From Vibrio chagasii (GTDB lineage Bacteria; Pseudomonadota; Gammaproteobacteria; Enterobacterales; Vibrionaceae), in NCBI RefSeq assembly GCF_024347355.1, contig NZ_AP025468.1, positions 17,099-81,098 on the forward strand: a DNA stretch of 64,000 nt, in the 5' to 3' direction. Shown here piece by piece: positions 7,346-16,153 of the stretch. The notes beneath the pieces were generated by a model. That model was not told the DNA's origin and did not search any database. It worked only from the letters and a program-made list of their open reading frames with translations. The position numbers and the translations under genes were made by a program. Position 1 is the first letter of the stretch. Each line of letters begins with the position of its first letter.

Positions 7346-7969
7346 CTACTTATCAGCTATCTGAAACAAAGGGCTGTTAGCCATTGCAATATGCGCAGCA
7401 GGTAAAATGCCTCGAGCTTTGTACAAACGACCTAACTCCGAAATGCTTGCAGCGACTAACTCATGAACTTCATTCGCATACTGCTGTAAATCAGCATCGC
7501 TGTCGTTTTCGTCGATCATTCCATCCATAACGGCTATGGACTTCTGCAAAACATCAGCAAACTCTTGAGAAATATGAGACAAGCCGGACTTAACTGACTT
7601 CTTATTTACTGATCCAGTGATGAGTGTCATTGGGGTAAAGTAAGTACCAAAGAAACCACAAACCTCATTCATTGCTTTGCCCAAATACGGCTCAGGAAGA
7701 GCGCTTATCCAAGGCATGACCCAATCAGCTTTAAAAGCCGTTTCACCCTTGATTAATCGCTCTATCTTCTTGCACTGATTGTTTGCCCAGGTGTTGTAGC
7801 GTTTCGCTTCTCCTGGTTCATCCAAGAGCCCACTTCTAACCAGAACTGGCAATAGATCTTGTTTCACAAACGTATCGCGCTCGATGTTCTTTTCGTCCAA
7901 GTAGGTCTCTGTTATCGCGATAACAATGCGGACCAAACTTGTGTCGGACTCTCGACATTCCATTAGCAC
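7346..7969 (-). CDS. Early protein between cro and Q, unknown
   Basis: A 207-residue, mostly helical protein. It contains CKKIERLIKGETAF and ISALPEPYLGKAMNEVCGFF and then an acidic helical end. It overlaps the cro stop by a few bases, so both are on the early PR-like transcript. A CII-like or replication-control role would suit the position, but I see no motif that decides it. Confidence 0.65.
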   Translation of the reverse strand: MLMECRESDTSLVRIVIAITETYLDEKNIERDTFVKQDLLPVLVRSGLLDEPGEAKRYNTWANNQCKKIERLIKGETAFKADWVMPWISALPEPYLGKAMNEVCGFFGTYFTPMTLITGSVNKKSVKSGLSHISQEFADVLQKSIAVMDGMIDENDSDADLQQYANEVHELVAASISELGRLYKARGILPAAHIAMANSPLFQIADK

Positions 7970-8157
7970 TTCTCCTGACGTAACCTTTTCTTAGTGAAGT
8001 CACTTTTCAATCTACCGTTGGTGATGACTTCTATTTGGTATTGGCGAAGTTCGGGGACCGAACCACCCCATTGACCTATGGCTTGCTTAGACATATTTAA
8101 TGCCACTGCTGCCTTTGACTTAGAGCCAAAATGCTCAATCACTTCTGTTTTATTCAT
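7963..8157 (-). CDS. cro: Cro-like repressor
   Basis: A 64-residue protein consisting almost entirely of a helix-turn-helix: FGSKSKAAVALNMSKQAIGQW at about residues 10-30, followed by a short strand and basic tail. It is divergent from cI with the operator cluster between, exactly as lambda cro is. It should compete with CI at those operators and favour the lytic programme. Confidence 0.85.
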   Translation of the reverse strand: MNKTEVIEHFGSKSKAAVALNMSKQAIGQWGGSVPELRQYQIEVITNGRLKSDFTKKRLRQEKC

Positions 8158-8188
8158 GCGAGCATTCTACAAGTCGAATACCAAAAAG

Positions 8189-8252
8189 TAAACCTAGGTT
8201 TAGTTATTTTTAAACCTAGGTTAAGTTTAAATTTTAGGTAAACTTGGGTTTA
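8189..8252. promoter_or_regulatory. CI/Cro operator cluster (three sites)
   Basis: Three 14-bp palindrome-like sites lie between cro and cI: TAAACCTAGGTTTA at 8189-8202 (perfect), TAAACCTAGGTTAA at 8211-8224 and TAAACTTGGGTTTA at 8239-8252. Centre spacings are 22 and 28 bp. Related sites recur only next to cI and the following gene. They should control divergent cI and cro/early transcription. Confidence 0.85.
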
Positions 8253-8274
8253 CTTTGGTGCTAGAATTATCTTT

Positions 8275-8904
8275 ATGAACAGCATGGGCGAGCGCATAAA
8301 AATGCGTAGGGAAGAACTCAATCTTTCCAAGACAGAACTGGCTAAAGCAGCAGGTAGTTCCATAACTATGGTTTCCAAGTGGGAAGCAGGCATGACTATG
8401 GGTATCGAATATGCGGCGAGGATCTGTGAAAAATTAGATGTTTCTTTCGATTGGCTTTACTACGGCGGTAACAACACCTCTTCGAGTTGCGTCACAGCAA
8501 AAATCCCTATTGTAGGAACGACGCAAGCAGGACCAGACAAAGAATGGTTTAATTTAGACTTTCCTGCTGGTTTTGGGGATGGTTACATCGACTTTCCAGC
8601 AAAAGGACGTCATGTCTATGCTCTGAAAGTGGTTGGTGACAGCATGGCCCCACGAATACTGGAAGGTGAAGCGGTCATTGTTGACCCTGATTCGGATCCT
8701 GCAACAGGCGAGGAAGTGATTGTTAGGCTAAATAGCGGCGATGTAATGGTGAAAACCTTAGCGGCAATTCGGGATGGAAAAATCTTCTTGGATAGCTTTA
8801 ATAATGGATATTCTCGAATGACTTTTCCATTAAGTGAAGTTGCTACAATACATCCCGTAATTGGTGTGGCAAGATCGAGCAAAATTAGAACGACTGAGGT
8901 GTAA
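8275..8904 (+). CDS. cI: CI-type prophage repressor, LexA/S24 self-cleaving
   Basis: A 209-residue lysogeny repressor. Residues 5-60 are an HTH_3 domain (ELAKAAGSSITMVSKWEAG). Residues 75-200 form an S24 peptidase domain with a likely Ala85-Gly86 cleavage bond, nucleophile Ser123 in GDSM and general base Lys160 in VMVK, so RecA-stimulated induction by DNA damage is expected. No clear Shine-Dalgarno precedes the ATG. Operators flank the gene on both sides, and its TAA stop is the first three bases of the downstream operator. Confidence 0.93.
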   Translation: MNSMGERIKMRREELNLSKTELAKAAGSSITMVSKWEAGMTMGIEYAARICEKLDVSFDWLYYGGNNTSSSCVTAKIPIVGTTQAGPDKEWFNLDFPAGFGDGYIDFPAKGRHVYALKVVGDSMAPRILEGEAVIVDPDSDPATGEEVIVRLNSGDVMVKTLAAIRDGKIFLDSFNNGYSRMTFPLSEVATIHPVIGVARSSKIRTTEV

Positions 8905-8964
8905 ACCTGAGTTTATTTCTTGTAAACTTATGTTTAGATCGTTTACTATTGTGGCATAGTAAAC
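8902..8964. promoter_or_regulatory. Second CI operator cluster, downstream of cI
   Basis: Two more TAAAC-type sites, TAAACCTGAGTTTA at 8902-8915 and TAAACTTATGTTTA at 8923-8936, are followed by an inverted repeat GTTTACTAT / ATAGTAAAC at 8941-8964. They lie directly before the 59-residue ORF and upstream of repA. CI (or Cro) binding here would put that ORF, and possibly repA, under immunity control. Confidence 0.75.
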
Positions 8965-8985
8965 GTTCAGGGGCATGGTTACAAG

Positions 8986-9165
8986 ATGACTTTATATACC
9001 AGTGATAACTATGTAACTGATTTAAAAGAATTTTTAAAAACAGCAGATACAAAAAAAGCCGGTTGTGGCGACCGACTTTTTTCATGTGTTAGGCAGCTAG
9101 AAAAAGCAACCAAACGTCTCATTTGTTGGTTCAATTCTAGCGGCCTATTCGCGTATGCGCAATAG
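8986..9165 (+). CDS. 59-residue protein under CI-operator control
   Basis: A small frame beginning MTLYTSDNYVTDLKEFLKTA, basic and helical, with three cysteines and an aromatic C-terminus. Operators lie just upstream (8902-8964) and a strong terminator starts at its stop codon, so it forms its own transcription unit. AGGGG is 12 bases upstream of the ATG, a rather long spacing. An A/T-flanked hairpin (9052-9082) lies inside the frame. Small proteins at this position in telomere phages can be antirepressors (VP882 Qtip is an example of the type), but no similarity is claimed here. Confidence 0.5.
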   Translation: MTLYTSDNYVTDLKEFLKTADTKKAGCGDRLFSCVRQLEKATKRLICWFNSSGLFAYAQ

Positions 9166-9198
9166 GAAACTTTCCAAAAATTGGAAGTTTCCATTTTT
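9165..9198 (+). terminator. Rho-independent terminator before repA
   Basis: The stem GGAAACTTTCCAA / TTGGAAGTTTCC (one bulged T) is followed by ATTTTTG. It begins on the last base of the small ORF's stop codon and separates that unit from repA. Confidence 0.8.
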
Positions 9199-9228
9199 GC
9201 GTAGCTGTCAGAAACGGCTAACGGAATT

Positions 9229-12200
9229 ATGGACAACCAAAAAAACAAACCATCTATCACGCGTTATTACGAACAGGAATTCGGTTCAAACCCAGAGATG
9301 CTGCTAAACGATGCAGCAAGTGACGTTTGTGGCTGGGCTAGAATTTATGACATCGACCTGGATAAAATCTTTTCTAAGATTCGCCTTGTAGAGCAGGGCA
9401 GCGAAGATAAGTTTACCAAGTACGAGTCTTACGCTGAAATGAACAGCGCTCTTCCTCCTCACCTAAAGAGCAAAGCCGCTCTTATCTCTCACGTTCGCAC
9501 TACCAGCAATGGTGGCATTCGCTACCCATATCTTGCACTTCTTATCAAAGGTTCCATTGAAGCCATCTGGAATGGTTACGAATACCTAATGGACCGCTTT
9601 GAACAAGCTCATCGCTTTGACCTTAGCAACGAACAGAAGCAGCAAATTGATATTCAGCGTGAAGAGAAGAAAAAACGCTTTGAAGAGCAGCAAGCTAAAC
9701 GTGAAGCAGAACGCGCTCAGCGTAAAGCCGATCAGGAAGCTAAACGCCAGAAAGATATCGCATGGCTTAATAACTACCGCACCAAGTTCGATAACGCCAA
9801 TGCGGAAATGGGTGACGGTCCATACTTTTCGAAGAAACGCATCGCAGACATCGTGATGCTATCCAATGTAAAACGCCTTAGTGATGATCGTGTTGGCATG
9901 CACACCTCAATTCCTTTCACTAAATTGGAAGGGAAAGATCGTGGGGCCATGGTCGCATTTCAGCGTATCTTGGATAACCCGATTGATATCAACGGCAAGA
10001 AAACAGGCAAGTTAACAACTGTTACTACTGAACAAGACGCACTGAAAGGTGCGGTTCATGTTTTTGGTGACCTAGTAAATGGCGAACGCATTATTGTTGG
10101 TGAGGGTTATGCAACCGTCGCTTCAGGCATGCTAGCTAAAAATGGCAAAGCTGGCGTAATGGCTTATTCAGCTAACAACATGATTACTGTTGTTGACGTT
10201 CTTCGCCGTAACTATCCAGAAAGTGAACTATTTGTTTTGGTCGATAACGACCACAAAACGTGCCGTGATGGCAAAGGTAACGCTGGTATGCTGGCGGCTA
10301 TTGATATTTTAAGCCGTCATCATGCGTCTAAGAAAGTAAAAGCCTATGTGCCTACTTTTGAGGGTATGGGCAAAGAGAGCATTGAAAGCAGTTCAGACTT
10401 TAACGACATTCATTGCAAGCTTGGCCTTGATAAAGTTAGCCGCCAAATAGGTGCTAAATCAAGCCGTATTAATTGGGATATTACTCCTCTAGAGCGCAAT
10501 ATCTTTAAACTTCGTTATGTCAAAAACAAAGACATCAACCGTCAAATTAAACGTTGTGTATGGTCGGGAATGAACCTGGTGCCAATGCGCCTTGGCTTCA
10601 ATGAATTCTTTGACATGATGGCAACTGAAATTAAGCGTCTTCAATCTCGCCGCAGCAACTTCAAAATCGCACCGGCTATGAAATTCCTGAACAACACAAT
10701 GCACCGCATTGATGCGGCTCATACAGCTCGTGCAATGGCGTTCCGTTCTTTCTCTAACCGTATTAAAAACCCAGAGACTCGCCCATCACACATCAATTAC
10801 ATTGAGTTTAAGCAATGGCAGGTTAATGCTGAAATCATTAACTACATCCGTGGCTGTACTGGTCCTGTAGTTCTTCGTGCTGGTATGGGTAGCCGTAAAT
10901 CATCTGCAGCACTTCGTCAGTTAATGCGTGAATCTGAACGTGGTCTACTCACAGCTCACCGCCAAACGCTAACACATGACCTTTACCGAACTATGGCTGA
11001 TGAAAAAGATTACGATCTGCTAGGTCAAGATAAGGACATGCTTCACTACCAAGATCAGGGCATCACTGAAATTGCACCATATGCGAAGAAGCTTGTATGT
11101 TGCGTAAACTCTATTATTAAAGGCATTTTCAGACCGTTAGTTACAGACCATGAGTTCTTTGGTATGGATGAAGCAACTCAAACATTACGCTCTGTACTAA
11201 CTGGTAACGCTATGGCTTATCCGGTTGATGTTTACAACATGATGAAGACATCAATTGCAGCAACAACGGGTACCGTTCTACTTTGTGATGCGGATGCTAA
11301 TGATCACCTAATCACTCTGCTTGAACGTGCAAATGAAAAGCGTGAAGAACTTGGTCTGCCAGCATGGCCTCAGATTAATGTTATTGACTTGCCAGTAAAC
11401 GTTGAAGTTGAACTGGAAAACCAACAGCGTTCTAAGATTCGAGTTGATTACACCGATCCAAACAGCACGTTCTTACAAATCCAACAAGCAATTCGTAACG
11501 GCGAGAAAATTCTGCTGGCAACCGACTCTACACGCTACGCAGAGCAGGTGCGCGAATTCGTAACTCAATTCAATAAAGAAGAAGCGCAAAAGAAGAACCC
11601 TCGCAAGGTTCTATATGTATCTCAAGACACTAAGCCAGAGCAGGCAGTAAAAGACTTCCAAGATAATCCTGAAGTAAAAGCCAAGCATTACGAGGCATTG
11701 ATTTATTCACCTGCAATTTCATCCGGTGTATCAATCAACGTTCGCCACTTTACACGCCACTTCGGTGTTTTCTATGGTGAAATCGTACCAAGTGATGCAA
11801 TTCAAATGCTACGTCGTGACCGAAAGGCTACACAGTTCACTCTTGGTTTAGGTGCGATGAACCATAACCGCGAAACAGACTTAATGCGTATGATTCGTGG
11901 TTTTGTTGAAGTATCAAAAGATGCTAAATGCACAATGAACTTCGACGACGGCACCTTTAACCTTGGTACCCATGATACTGAATTCAACCGCGCCCGTATG
12001 GAGTTGATGGTTGAAGAAAACCGCGCTCGAGCAGACTTCGCTAATCAAATTCTTCGCATCCTTAAAGAAGATGGTTATGAAGTTCACCGCATGGCCACCG
12101 ACGAACTTGATATTGAGCTTGGCAAAGCAGAACGCAAAGCTATGACTGAATACATTGAGTATCGTAAATTTAAGCTTCACATGGATGTACCAACGCCAAC

Positions 12201-13446
12201 TGATGATCGCCGCGACACCCTACTTGAACAAAACAGTTTAAGTGAAGCAGAACGAGCAGAACTAAACCGTTGGGACATGGAGCACTATCTATGTGAAGAA
12301 GTGAATGCCAATGTTTATGATTTCTGGCTAGACGGAGGCTTAAAGAAAGCCAAACTGTTTGAGCTGCTACGCATGACCCAGGAACAAACTGAAAAAATTG
12401 ATGAGTTGGAGTCTCGTACCGAATTTACGTTTAAGGTTCAGCAACCTCACGAGCAGTACCCGCAAACATTCAACTATAAGTCAAACAGCGAAGATGAAGC
12501 ATTGCATGCATTGCACCGTCAATTTGCCGGAATACGCATAGATAATATTGAACAGGAAGGTAACGGTGTAATGAAATGCACCGTAAAGGTTAAGGGTAAA
12601 GAAGTAGAGCGAAAAGTTGTGGCCAGCGATAAGCAGGAAGCAACCGAGTGGTTGTACAAAGAATACTTTGAAGCTGAAATTTTATCTAAAACTCAAACAC
12701 CTGTGGTTGAAATCTCTAAGCGTCAATATGCAGGAATTAACCGTAAGAAGTTGGTCCAATACCTAATTGACTGCGGCATCGACCCAGAGACAGGTGAAGG
12801 TGAAGCTAATCAAGACGCAATGAAAGCTGCGATGAACCGTTTAATCACCACAGAGGGCGACAGAGACGTTTTCAACAACATTTGTACTCTATGGGGCGGT
12901 CGTCTTGATAAGTACGGCAAAAAACGCCCTACAGACCTTTTCAAGCTAGTCTCTGAACAGTTAGGGCTAGAAGCCGATAATCGCCGCCTACCTCGCTCTG
13001 AGGGTCGTGGAGTGGTTTGGTTTATTGATCCACACTCATGGACCAAAATGGACAACAGAAACGAGAAACGTAAAGCCGCGCACGTAACCTCTTATGAGCT
13101 TGAAAGCCTTGAAAACACTAGCCTACAAGTGATCCACGATATGAATAATATCTCTATATATAACGAGACAAACGTGGATCATAATGATCATGTAGAAAAC
13201 GCAACTATCAACACTCGAACACCATGGAACCAGTTATTGAATACTGCTACTAAGTTGGTCGGTGTGCCGATTGAGTGGGCTAAGGGGCTGCTGAACGAGG
13301 AAGAGCAAGCGATATTTACCAGCGGCAAGATGAAGCTACGTCACTTGTGCATGGTGTTACGTGACCAGTACATGATGGATAAGGGCTATGAGCTAACCAG
13401 CGGCGAGTACCAACGCCTCAAGAACTGGGAACCAGTAGGGTGCTAG
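9229..13446 (+). CDS. repA: N15-type replication protein RepA (primase-helicase)
   Basis: A 1405-residue plasmid replication protein, comparable to N15 RepA (about 1,300 residues). A charged coiled coil lies near residues 135-180. A TOPRIM-like primase centre follows, with VGEGYAT near 289 and LVDNDHK near 337. A P-loop GMGSRKSS lies near 551, DEATQT (helicase motif II) near 646, and SPAISSGVSI and QMLRRDRKAT near 826-860 complete a helicase core. It initiates replication of the linear prophage; in N15 the origin lies inside repA, so an internal origin is likely but no iterons stand out. The start at 9229 has only a weak GGA ribosome site. Confidence 0.92.
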   Translation: MDNQKNKPSITRYYEQEFGSNPEMLLNDAASDVCGWARIYDIDLDKIFSKIRLVEQGSEDKFTKYESYAEMNSALPPHLKSKAALISHVRTTSNGGIRYPYLALLIKGSIEAIWNGYEYLMDRFEQAHRFDLSNEQKQQIDIQREEKKKRFEEQQAKREAERAQRKADQEAKRQKDIAWLNNYRTKFDNANAEMGDGPYFSKKRIADIVMLSNVKRLSDDRVGMHTSIPFTKLEGKDRGAMVAFQRILDNPIDINGKKTGKLTTVTTEQDALKGAVHVFGDLVNGERIIVGEGYATVASGMLAKNGKAGVMAYSANNMITVVDVLRRNYPESELFVLVDNDHKTCRDGKGNAGMLAAIDILSRHHASKKVKAYVPTFEGMGKESIESSSDFNDIHCKLGLDKVSRQIGAKSSRINWDITPLERNIFKLRYVKNKDINRQIKRCVWSGMNLVPMRLGFNEFFDMMATEIKRLQSRRSNFKIAPAMKFLNNTMHRIDAAHTARAMAFRSFSNRIKNPETRPSHINYIEFKQWQVNAEIINYIRGCTGPVVLRAGMGSRKSSAALRQLMRESERGLLTAHRQTLTHDLYRTMADEKDYDLLGQDKDMLHYQDQGITEIAPYAKKLVCCVNSIIKGIFRPLVTDHEFFGMDEATQTLRSVLTGNAMAYPVDVYNMMKTSIAATTGTVLLCDADANDHLITLLERANEKREELGLPAWPQINVIDLPVNVEVELENQQRSKIRVDYTDPNSTFLQIQQAIRNGEKILLATDSTRYAEQVREFVTQFNKEEAQKKNPRKVLYVSQDTKPEQAVKDFQDNPEVKAKHYEALIYSPAISSGVSINVRHFTRHFGVFYGEIVPSDAIQMLRRDRKATQFTLGLGAMNHNRETDLMRMIRGFVEVSKDAKCTMNFDDGTFNLGTHDTEFNRARMELMVEENRARADFANQILRILKEDGYEVHRMATDELDIELGKAERKAMTEYIEYRKFKLHMDVPTPTDDRRDTLLEQNSLSEAERAELNRWDMEHYLCEEVNANVYDFWLDGGLKKAKLFELLRMTQEQTEKIDELESRTEFTFKVQQPHEQYPQTFNYKSNSEDEALHALHRQFAGIRIDNIEQEGNGVMKCTVKVKGKEVERKVVASDKQEATEWLYKEYFEAEILSKTQTPVVEISKRQYAGINRKKLVQYLIDCGIDPETGEGEANQDAMKAAMNRLITTEGDRDVFNNICTLWGGRLDKYGKKRPTDLFKLVSEQLGLEADNRRLPRSEGRGVVWFIDPHSWTKMDNRNEKRKAAHVTSYELESLENTSLQVIHDMNNISIYNETNVDHNDHVENATINTRTPWNQLLNTATKLVGVPIEWAKGLLNEEEQAIFTSGKMKLRHLCMVLRDQYMMDKGYELTSGEYQRLKNWEPVGC

Positions 13447-13454
13447 GGGTTACT

Positions 13455-13814
13455 ATGGGTTATGAATTTAAGTACACCGAAGATAATGGTTATAGAAAGG
13501 TAAGCATATCTAAGAAAGACCACAACGATATGTTCCAGTACCGACAGATTAAGTGGTATTACAAATACGAGTATTACCTTAATGAAGAACTCGGCCATTT
13601 TGTGATGATTAGGCTGACGAGCGCCCCAGCAAAATTGATAAATGTACTGGGCTACCCCGTAATGATTCTTCTTCATGGTTTGGCAAATTATAAAGAAATT
13701 AACCAATCTCTTAGCGACATGTGGAATGAAAAGGAGAGAGGAAAATTCTCTGGTGATGACTCACATAAAAACCAAAAAGGTTGGGATGAATTGATGAGTA
13801 TTGTTAAGGGTTAA
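13455..13814 (+). CDS. 119-residue protein between repA and telN, unknown
   Basis: It begins MGYEFKYTEDNGYRKVSISK, with AGGGGT before the ATG at 13455, 8 bases after the repA stop, so it is probably co-transcribed with repA. The N-terminal half is charged and Tyr-rich, the middle is hydrophobic (LINVLGYPVMILLHGLA) and could sit on a membrane, and the C-terminus is hydrophilic. No family recognised. The repA-telN interval is a known site for accessory genes in related phages. Confidence 0.6.
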   Translation: MGYEFKYTEDNGYRKVSISKKDHNDMFQYRQIKWYYKYEYYLNEELGHFVMIRLTSAPAKLINVLGYPVMILLHGLANYKEINQSLSDMWNEKERGKFSGDDSHKNQKGWDELMSIVKG

Positions 13815-13827
13815 TGGGTGTAAAAAT

Positions 13828-13847
13828 AGCCGCCCATTTCGGCGGCT
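13828..13847. terminator. Bidirectional terminator between repA and telN units
   Basis: The perfect stem AGCCGCC / GGCGGCT has a six-base loop. The minus-strand side is followed by ATTTTTA, the better T-tract, so it serves telN best; the plus-strand side has only three T. Confidence 0.75.
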
Positions 13848-13878
13848 TTAATCTGAGTCCGTGGACACATTTAGACAC

Positions 13879-15978
13879 TTACTGCCAATATTTGGCAAAT
13901 CGCTTGTTGTAATCAACGAGCAGTGCATTTACATACTCAGTCTTTTTACCTGGTCCCATGTGTTCAAGAACAACAGTACCTCGGTGTTTAATCTGAGCAA
14001 TCCACCAGCCATCTTTTTTAATTGTGTTGACCATTGGTTTCTTTGGCAGGCTGGAACAGAATTCATACTCTGCCCAAGCAGCATGCATCGCCAGCATTGG
14101 ATTGTCAGCACTAACAGTGAAGTCAAAGTCCATTCCGCGATAATTCATATCAACTAGCCAATAGCCATTGTCTAAACGCTTAGGAGGCGAGAATTTTGGT
14201 TTGTCTTCTGACTTAACTTCTTTTGTCTCGGTTGGTTCTTCGTGGACCTCTGCTTCGGCTTCTTTTGTCGGCTTTGTTTCTTCCTTGGTTGGTTTCGGTT
14301 TAGCTCGTTCTTCAACCTGTTTGGCTTTACCTTCCAATATGGCATCAAGTGACCAGTCGACTTTTAGTGCATCGCTGACAACTTCTAGGTACTGTTTCAC
14401 CATGGCATAGTTTCTGGTACCACCCTTATCATCTTTCCTTAGATCTACAGGTTTAAAGGTACGCCATGGGTCATCCTCAATCATTTGGATAACTGCATCA
14501 TGTAGGCTCAGTCGAGTAGAACGGGCGCTAATCCACTCATTGTCGCGCATCGCTTTCATTGCGTCTAAACGTCGCTTCTCGGAGTTGACCTCCATCGGTT
14601 CCCACTTGGCACCAGCATTTTGAATTTTAAACTGCATATAGTGCTTTTGAGCTTTGCTGTCATGGTGACCTAGCAGCTCCTGGAAGAACATGTTCTCGTC
14701 CTTTTTAGCCCAACGTTTATCTTCCTTAAAGAAAAGTTCGAATACAGTCTTGGCATAGAGGGCACGAGTGTCTTTAAACACCCACTCGCTCATGCGTCTT
14801 TCAGGTGTGATCGGGAATTGCTCTAAGAGGTCTCTGACGAAAGTATTTAGTGGGCCTGCTGTCCTGTTATTGATCAGTTCATTTTTTTTGTAGTGCCTCT
14901 CAGCAGTCAAGTTCTCCAGCTTCGCAATGTTTGAAAAGCTTCTTAGTCGCTTGAGTGCTTCAATAACGATGTCAGCATCCACTAGGCAGTAAATTTCCAT
15001 TTCATCGCCCGTAATACCCTCTCTTTTCTTAGCTTGCCCGATGAACTTGAGGCGATGTTTGTCTATTTTCTCAAACTCACCTTGTGCTAACACCTCGATA
15101 GCGCGACGACCTGTAGCAAGAGCAACAGCAGTAGCCAATGCTTCCCAACGATGTGAGGCTGATTTACCCAGCAGCAGCTCTAAGACCTGCATCATGCGAG
15201 GGTAGTCCACTTGAATGGTGCCTTCTTTTTTCTCAATAAGGCTCGCGTGACTCTCTGCGCTTTTATTATCGGTAGAGAACGCATCTTTACGGAGGTGACG
15301 CATTACTTCATGGTCAATCTTTAGTTGGTCCAATGCAGGGTAAAATTCGCGAGTTTCCTCAAGAATGGAATGAAGTTTTTCTAATGCCGCCGCCCGTTCA
15401 CCAGTTTTAAGAGTTTTCAGTGCCAAAATTTCTCTTTCCCATGATGGGAAGTTTTCAGCAATGTGATTAATGACAGAGGCATAGTTTTTGAGATCAGGAC
15501 TTACAGCTTTCAACTCTTTTTCAAAACGGGTAACTTGTCTGATTTTTTCGCGTAATTTATTCCATCGTTCGCGAGTCTCTTTCACCAGGTACCCGTCAAT
15601 TTCATTAACCATATAGGCACAATGAGGGTACTTTTTACGCAGTGAGTTTATAGACTTATCAAAGCTGTGGTGTTTCGCTCCGGTCGCGGTAATAGCGTTG
15701 CGAACTTTAGTTAGTGCTTTAGCGGCGCTATCAAGAGATACAGCGTTTGGACCTTTCTGCTTCCTCTTACCATAAAGAGCTGTGATAACCTTTTTCGCTG
15801 CTCGCGTTATAGCCATAGTCTTTGCACTTTGAGTCTTATCACTGGCCTCAATCTCACCAACTTCATCAAGAAGATTAATGATGATCTCATCTACATCAGT
15901 CTTCCCCCTACGCTTTTCAATGACGTTATTGTCAATATAACCCTTGGAGCTAATCACTATTTCACTATTACCCATCAT
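13879..15978 (-). CDS. telN: Protelomerase TelN (hairpin telomere resolvase)
   Basis: A 699-residue tyrosine-recombinase-like protelomerase that cuts the replicated telomere palindrome and rejoins it as covalently closed hairpins. Catalytic residues can be placed by spacing against TelK/TelN: Arg291 (ATGRR), Lys317 (QAKKR), Lys402 and Arg405 (FKDTRALYAK), His438 (LLGHHD) and Tyr447. The N-terminal 250 residues are helical and clamp-like. After a Lys/Glu/Pro linker (about 550-600), two similar C-terminal segments begin NGYWLVDMNYRG and DGWWIAQIKHRG. Length is like N15 TelN (about 630) plus the tail. It is transcribed away from telomere L, about 130-160 bases from its centre. Confidence 0.97.
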   Translation of the reverse strand: MMGNSEIVISSKGYIDNNVIEKRRGKTDVDEIIINLLDEVGEIEASDKTQSAKTMAITRAAKKVITALYGKRKQKGPNAVSLDSAAKALTKVRNAITATGAKHHSFDKSINSLRKKYPHCAYMVNEIDGYLVKETRERWNKLREKIRQVTRFEKELKAVSPDLKNYASVINHIAENFPSWEREILALKTLKTGERAAALEKLHSILEETREFYPALDQLKIDHEVMRHLRKDAFSTDNKSAESHASLIEKKEGTIQVDYPRMMQVLELLLGKSASHRWEALATAVALATGRRAIEVLAQGEFEKIDKHRLKFIGQAKKREGITGDEMEIYCLVDADIVIEALKRLRSFSNIAKLENLTAERHYKKNELINNRTAGPLNTFVRDLLEQFPITPERRMSEWVFKDTRALYAKTVFELFFKEDKRWAKKDENMFFQELLGHHDSKAQKHYMQFKIQNAGAKWEPMEVNSEKRRLDAMKAMRDNEWISARSTRLSLHDAVIQMIEDDPWRTFKPVDLRKDDKGGTRNYAMVKQYLEVVSDALKVDWSLDAILEGKAKQVEERAKPKPTKEETKPTKEAEAEVHEEPTETKEVKSEDKPKFSPPKRLDNGYWLVDMNYRGMDFDFTVSADNPMLAMHAAWAEYEFCSSLPKKPMVNTIKKDGWWIAQIKHRGTVVLEHMGPGKKTEYVNALLVDYNKRFAKYWQ

Positions 15979-16013
15979 CCCGACCTCATCAACTAGAAAG
16001 TTACTTAATAATA

Positions 16014-16117
16014 AATGTTACTCAAAACATAGTCAATAGTTACAATAAAATAAATATCATATAAACGTTACTTTTTGATAAATGGTATGTGATATAGTTA
16101 TTGTGATGTAACGTTAC
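16014..16117. repeat. Telomere-phased AACGTTAC-type repeats, left end
   Basis: Three copies of AAYGTTAC at 16014-16021, 16064-16071 and 16110-16117 lie about 114, 64 and 18 bases from the hairpin centre. The mirror-image right telomere has three copies at similar distances. They could be protelomerase binding half-sites or telN operators, as they also lie in the telN promoter region. Confidence 0.55.
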
Positions 16118-16153
16118 AAATCACTAATTATTTACGTAAATAATTGGTGATTT
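16106..16153. other. Hairpin telomere L (telomere palindrome)
   Basis: The left arm 16106-16135 is identical to the reverse complement of 53534-53563 at the right telomere. Joined, they give a 60-bp perfect palindrome centred on TTTAC|GTAAA (16135/16136). The right arm here is clean only to about 16153 and differs by one base. The centre resembles the N15 telRL core in being a pyrimidine-purine TAC..GTA palindrome. In the cell this is where the DNA strand folds back; everything after 16136 is the other strand of the same DNA. Confidence 0.9.
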
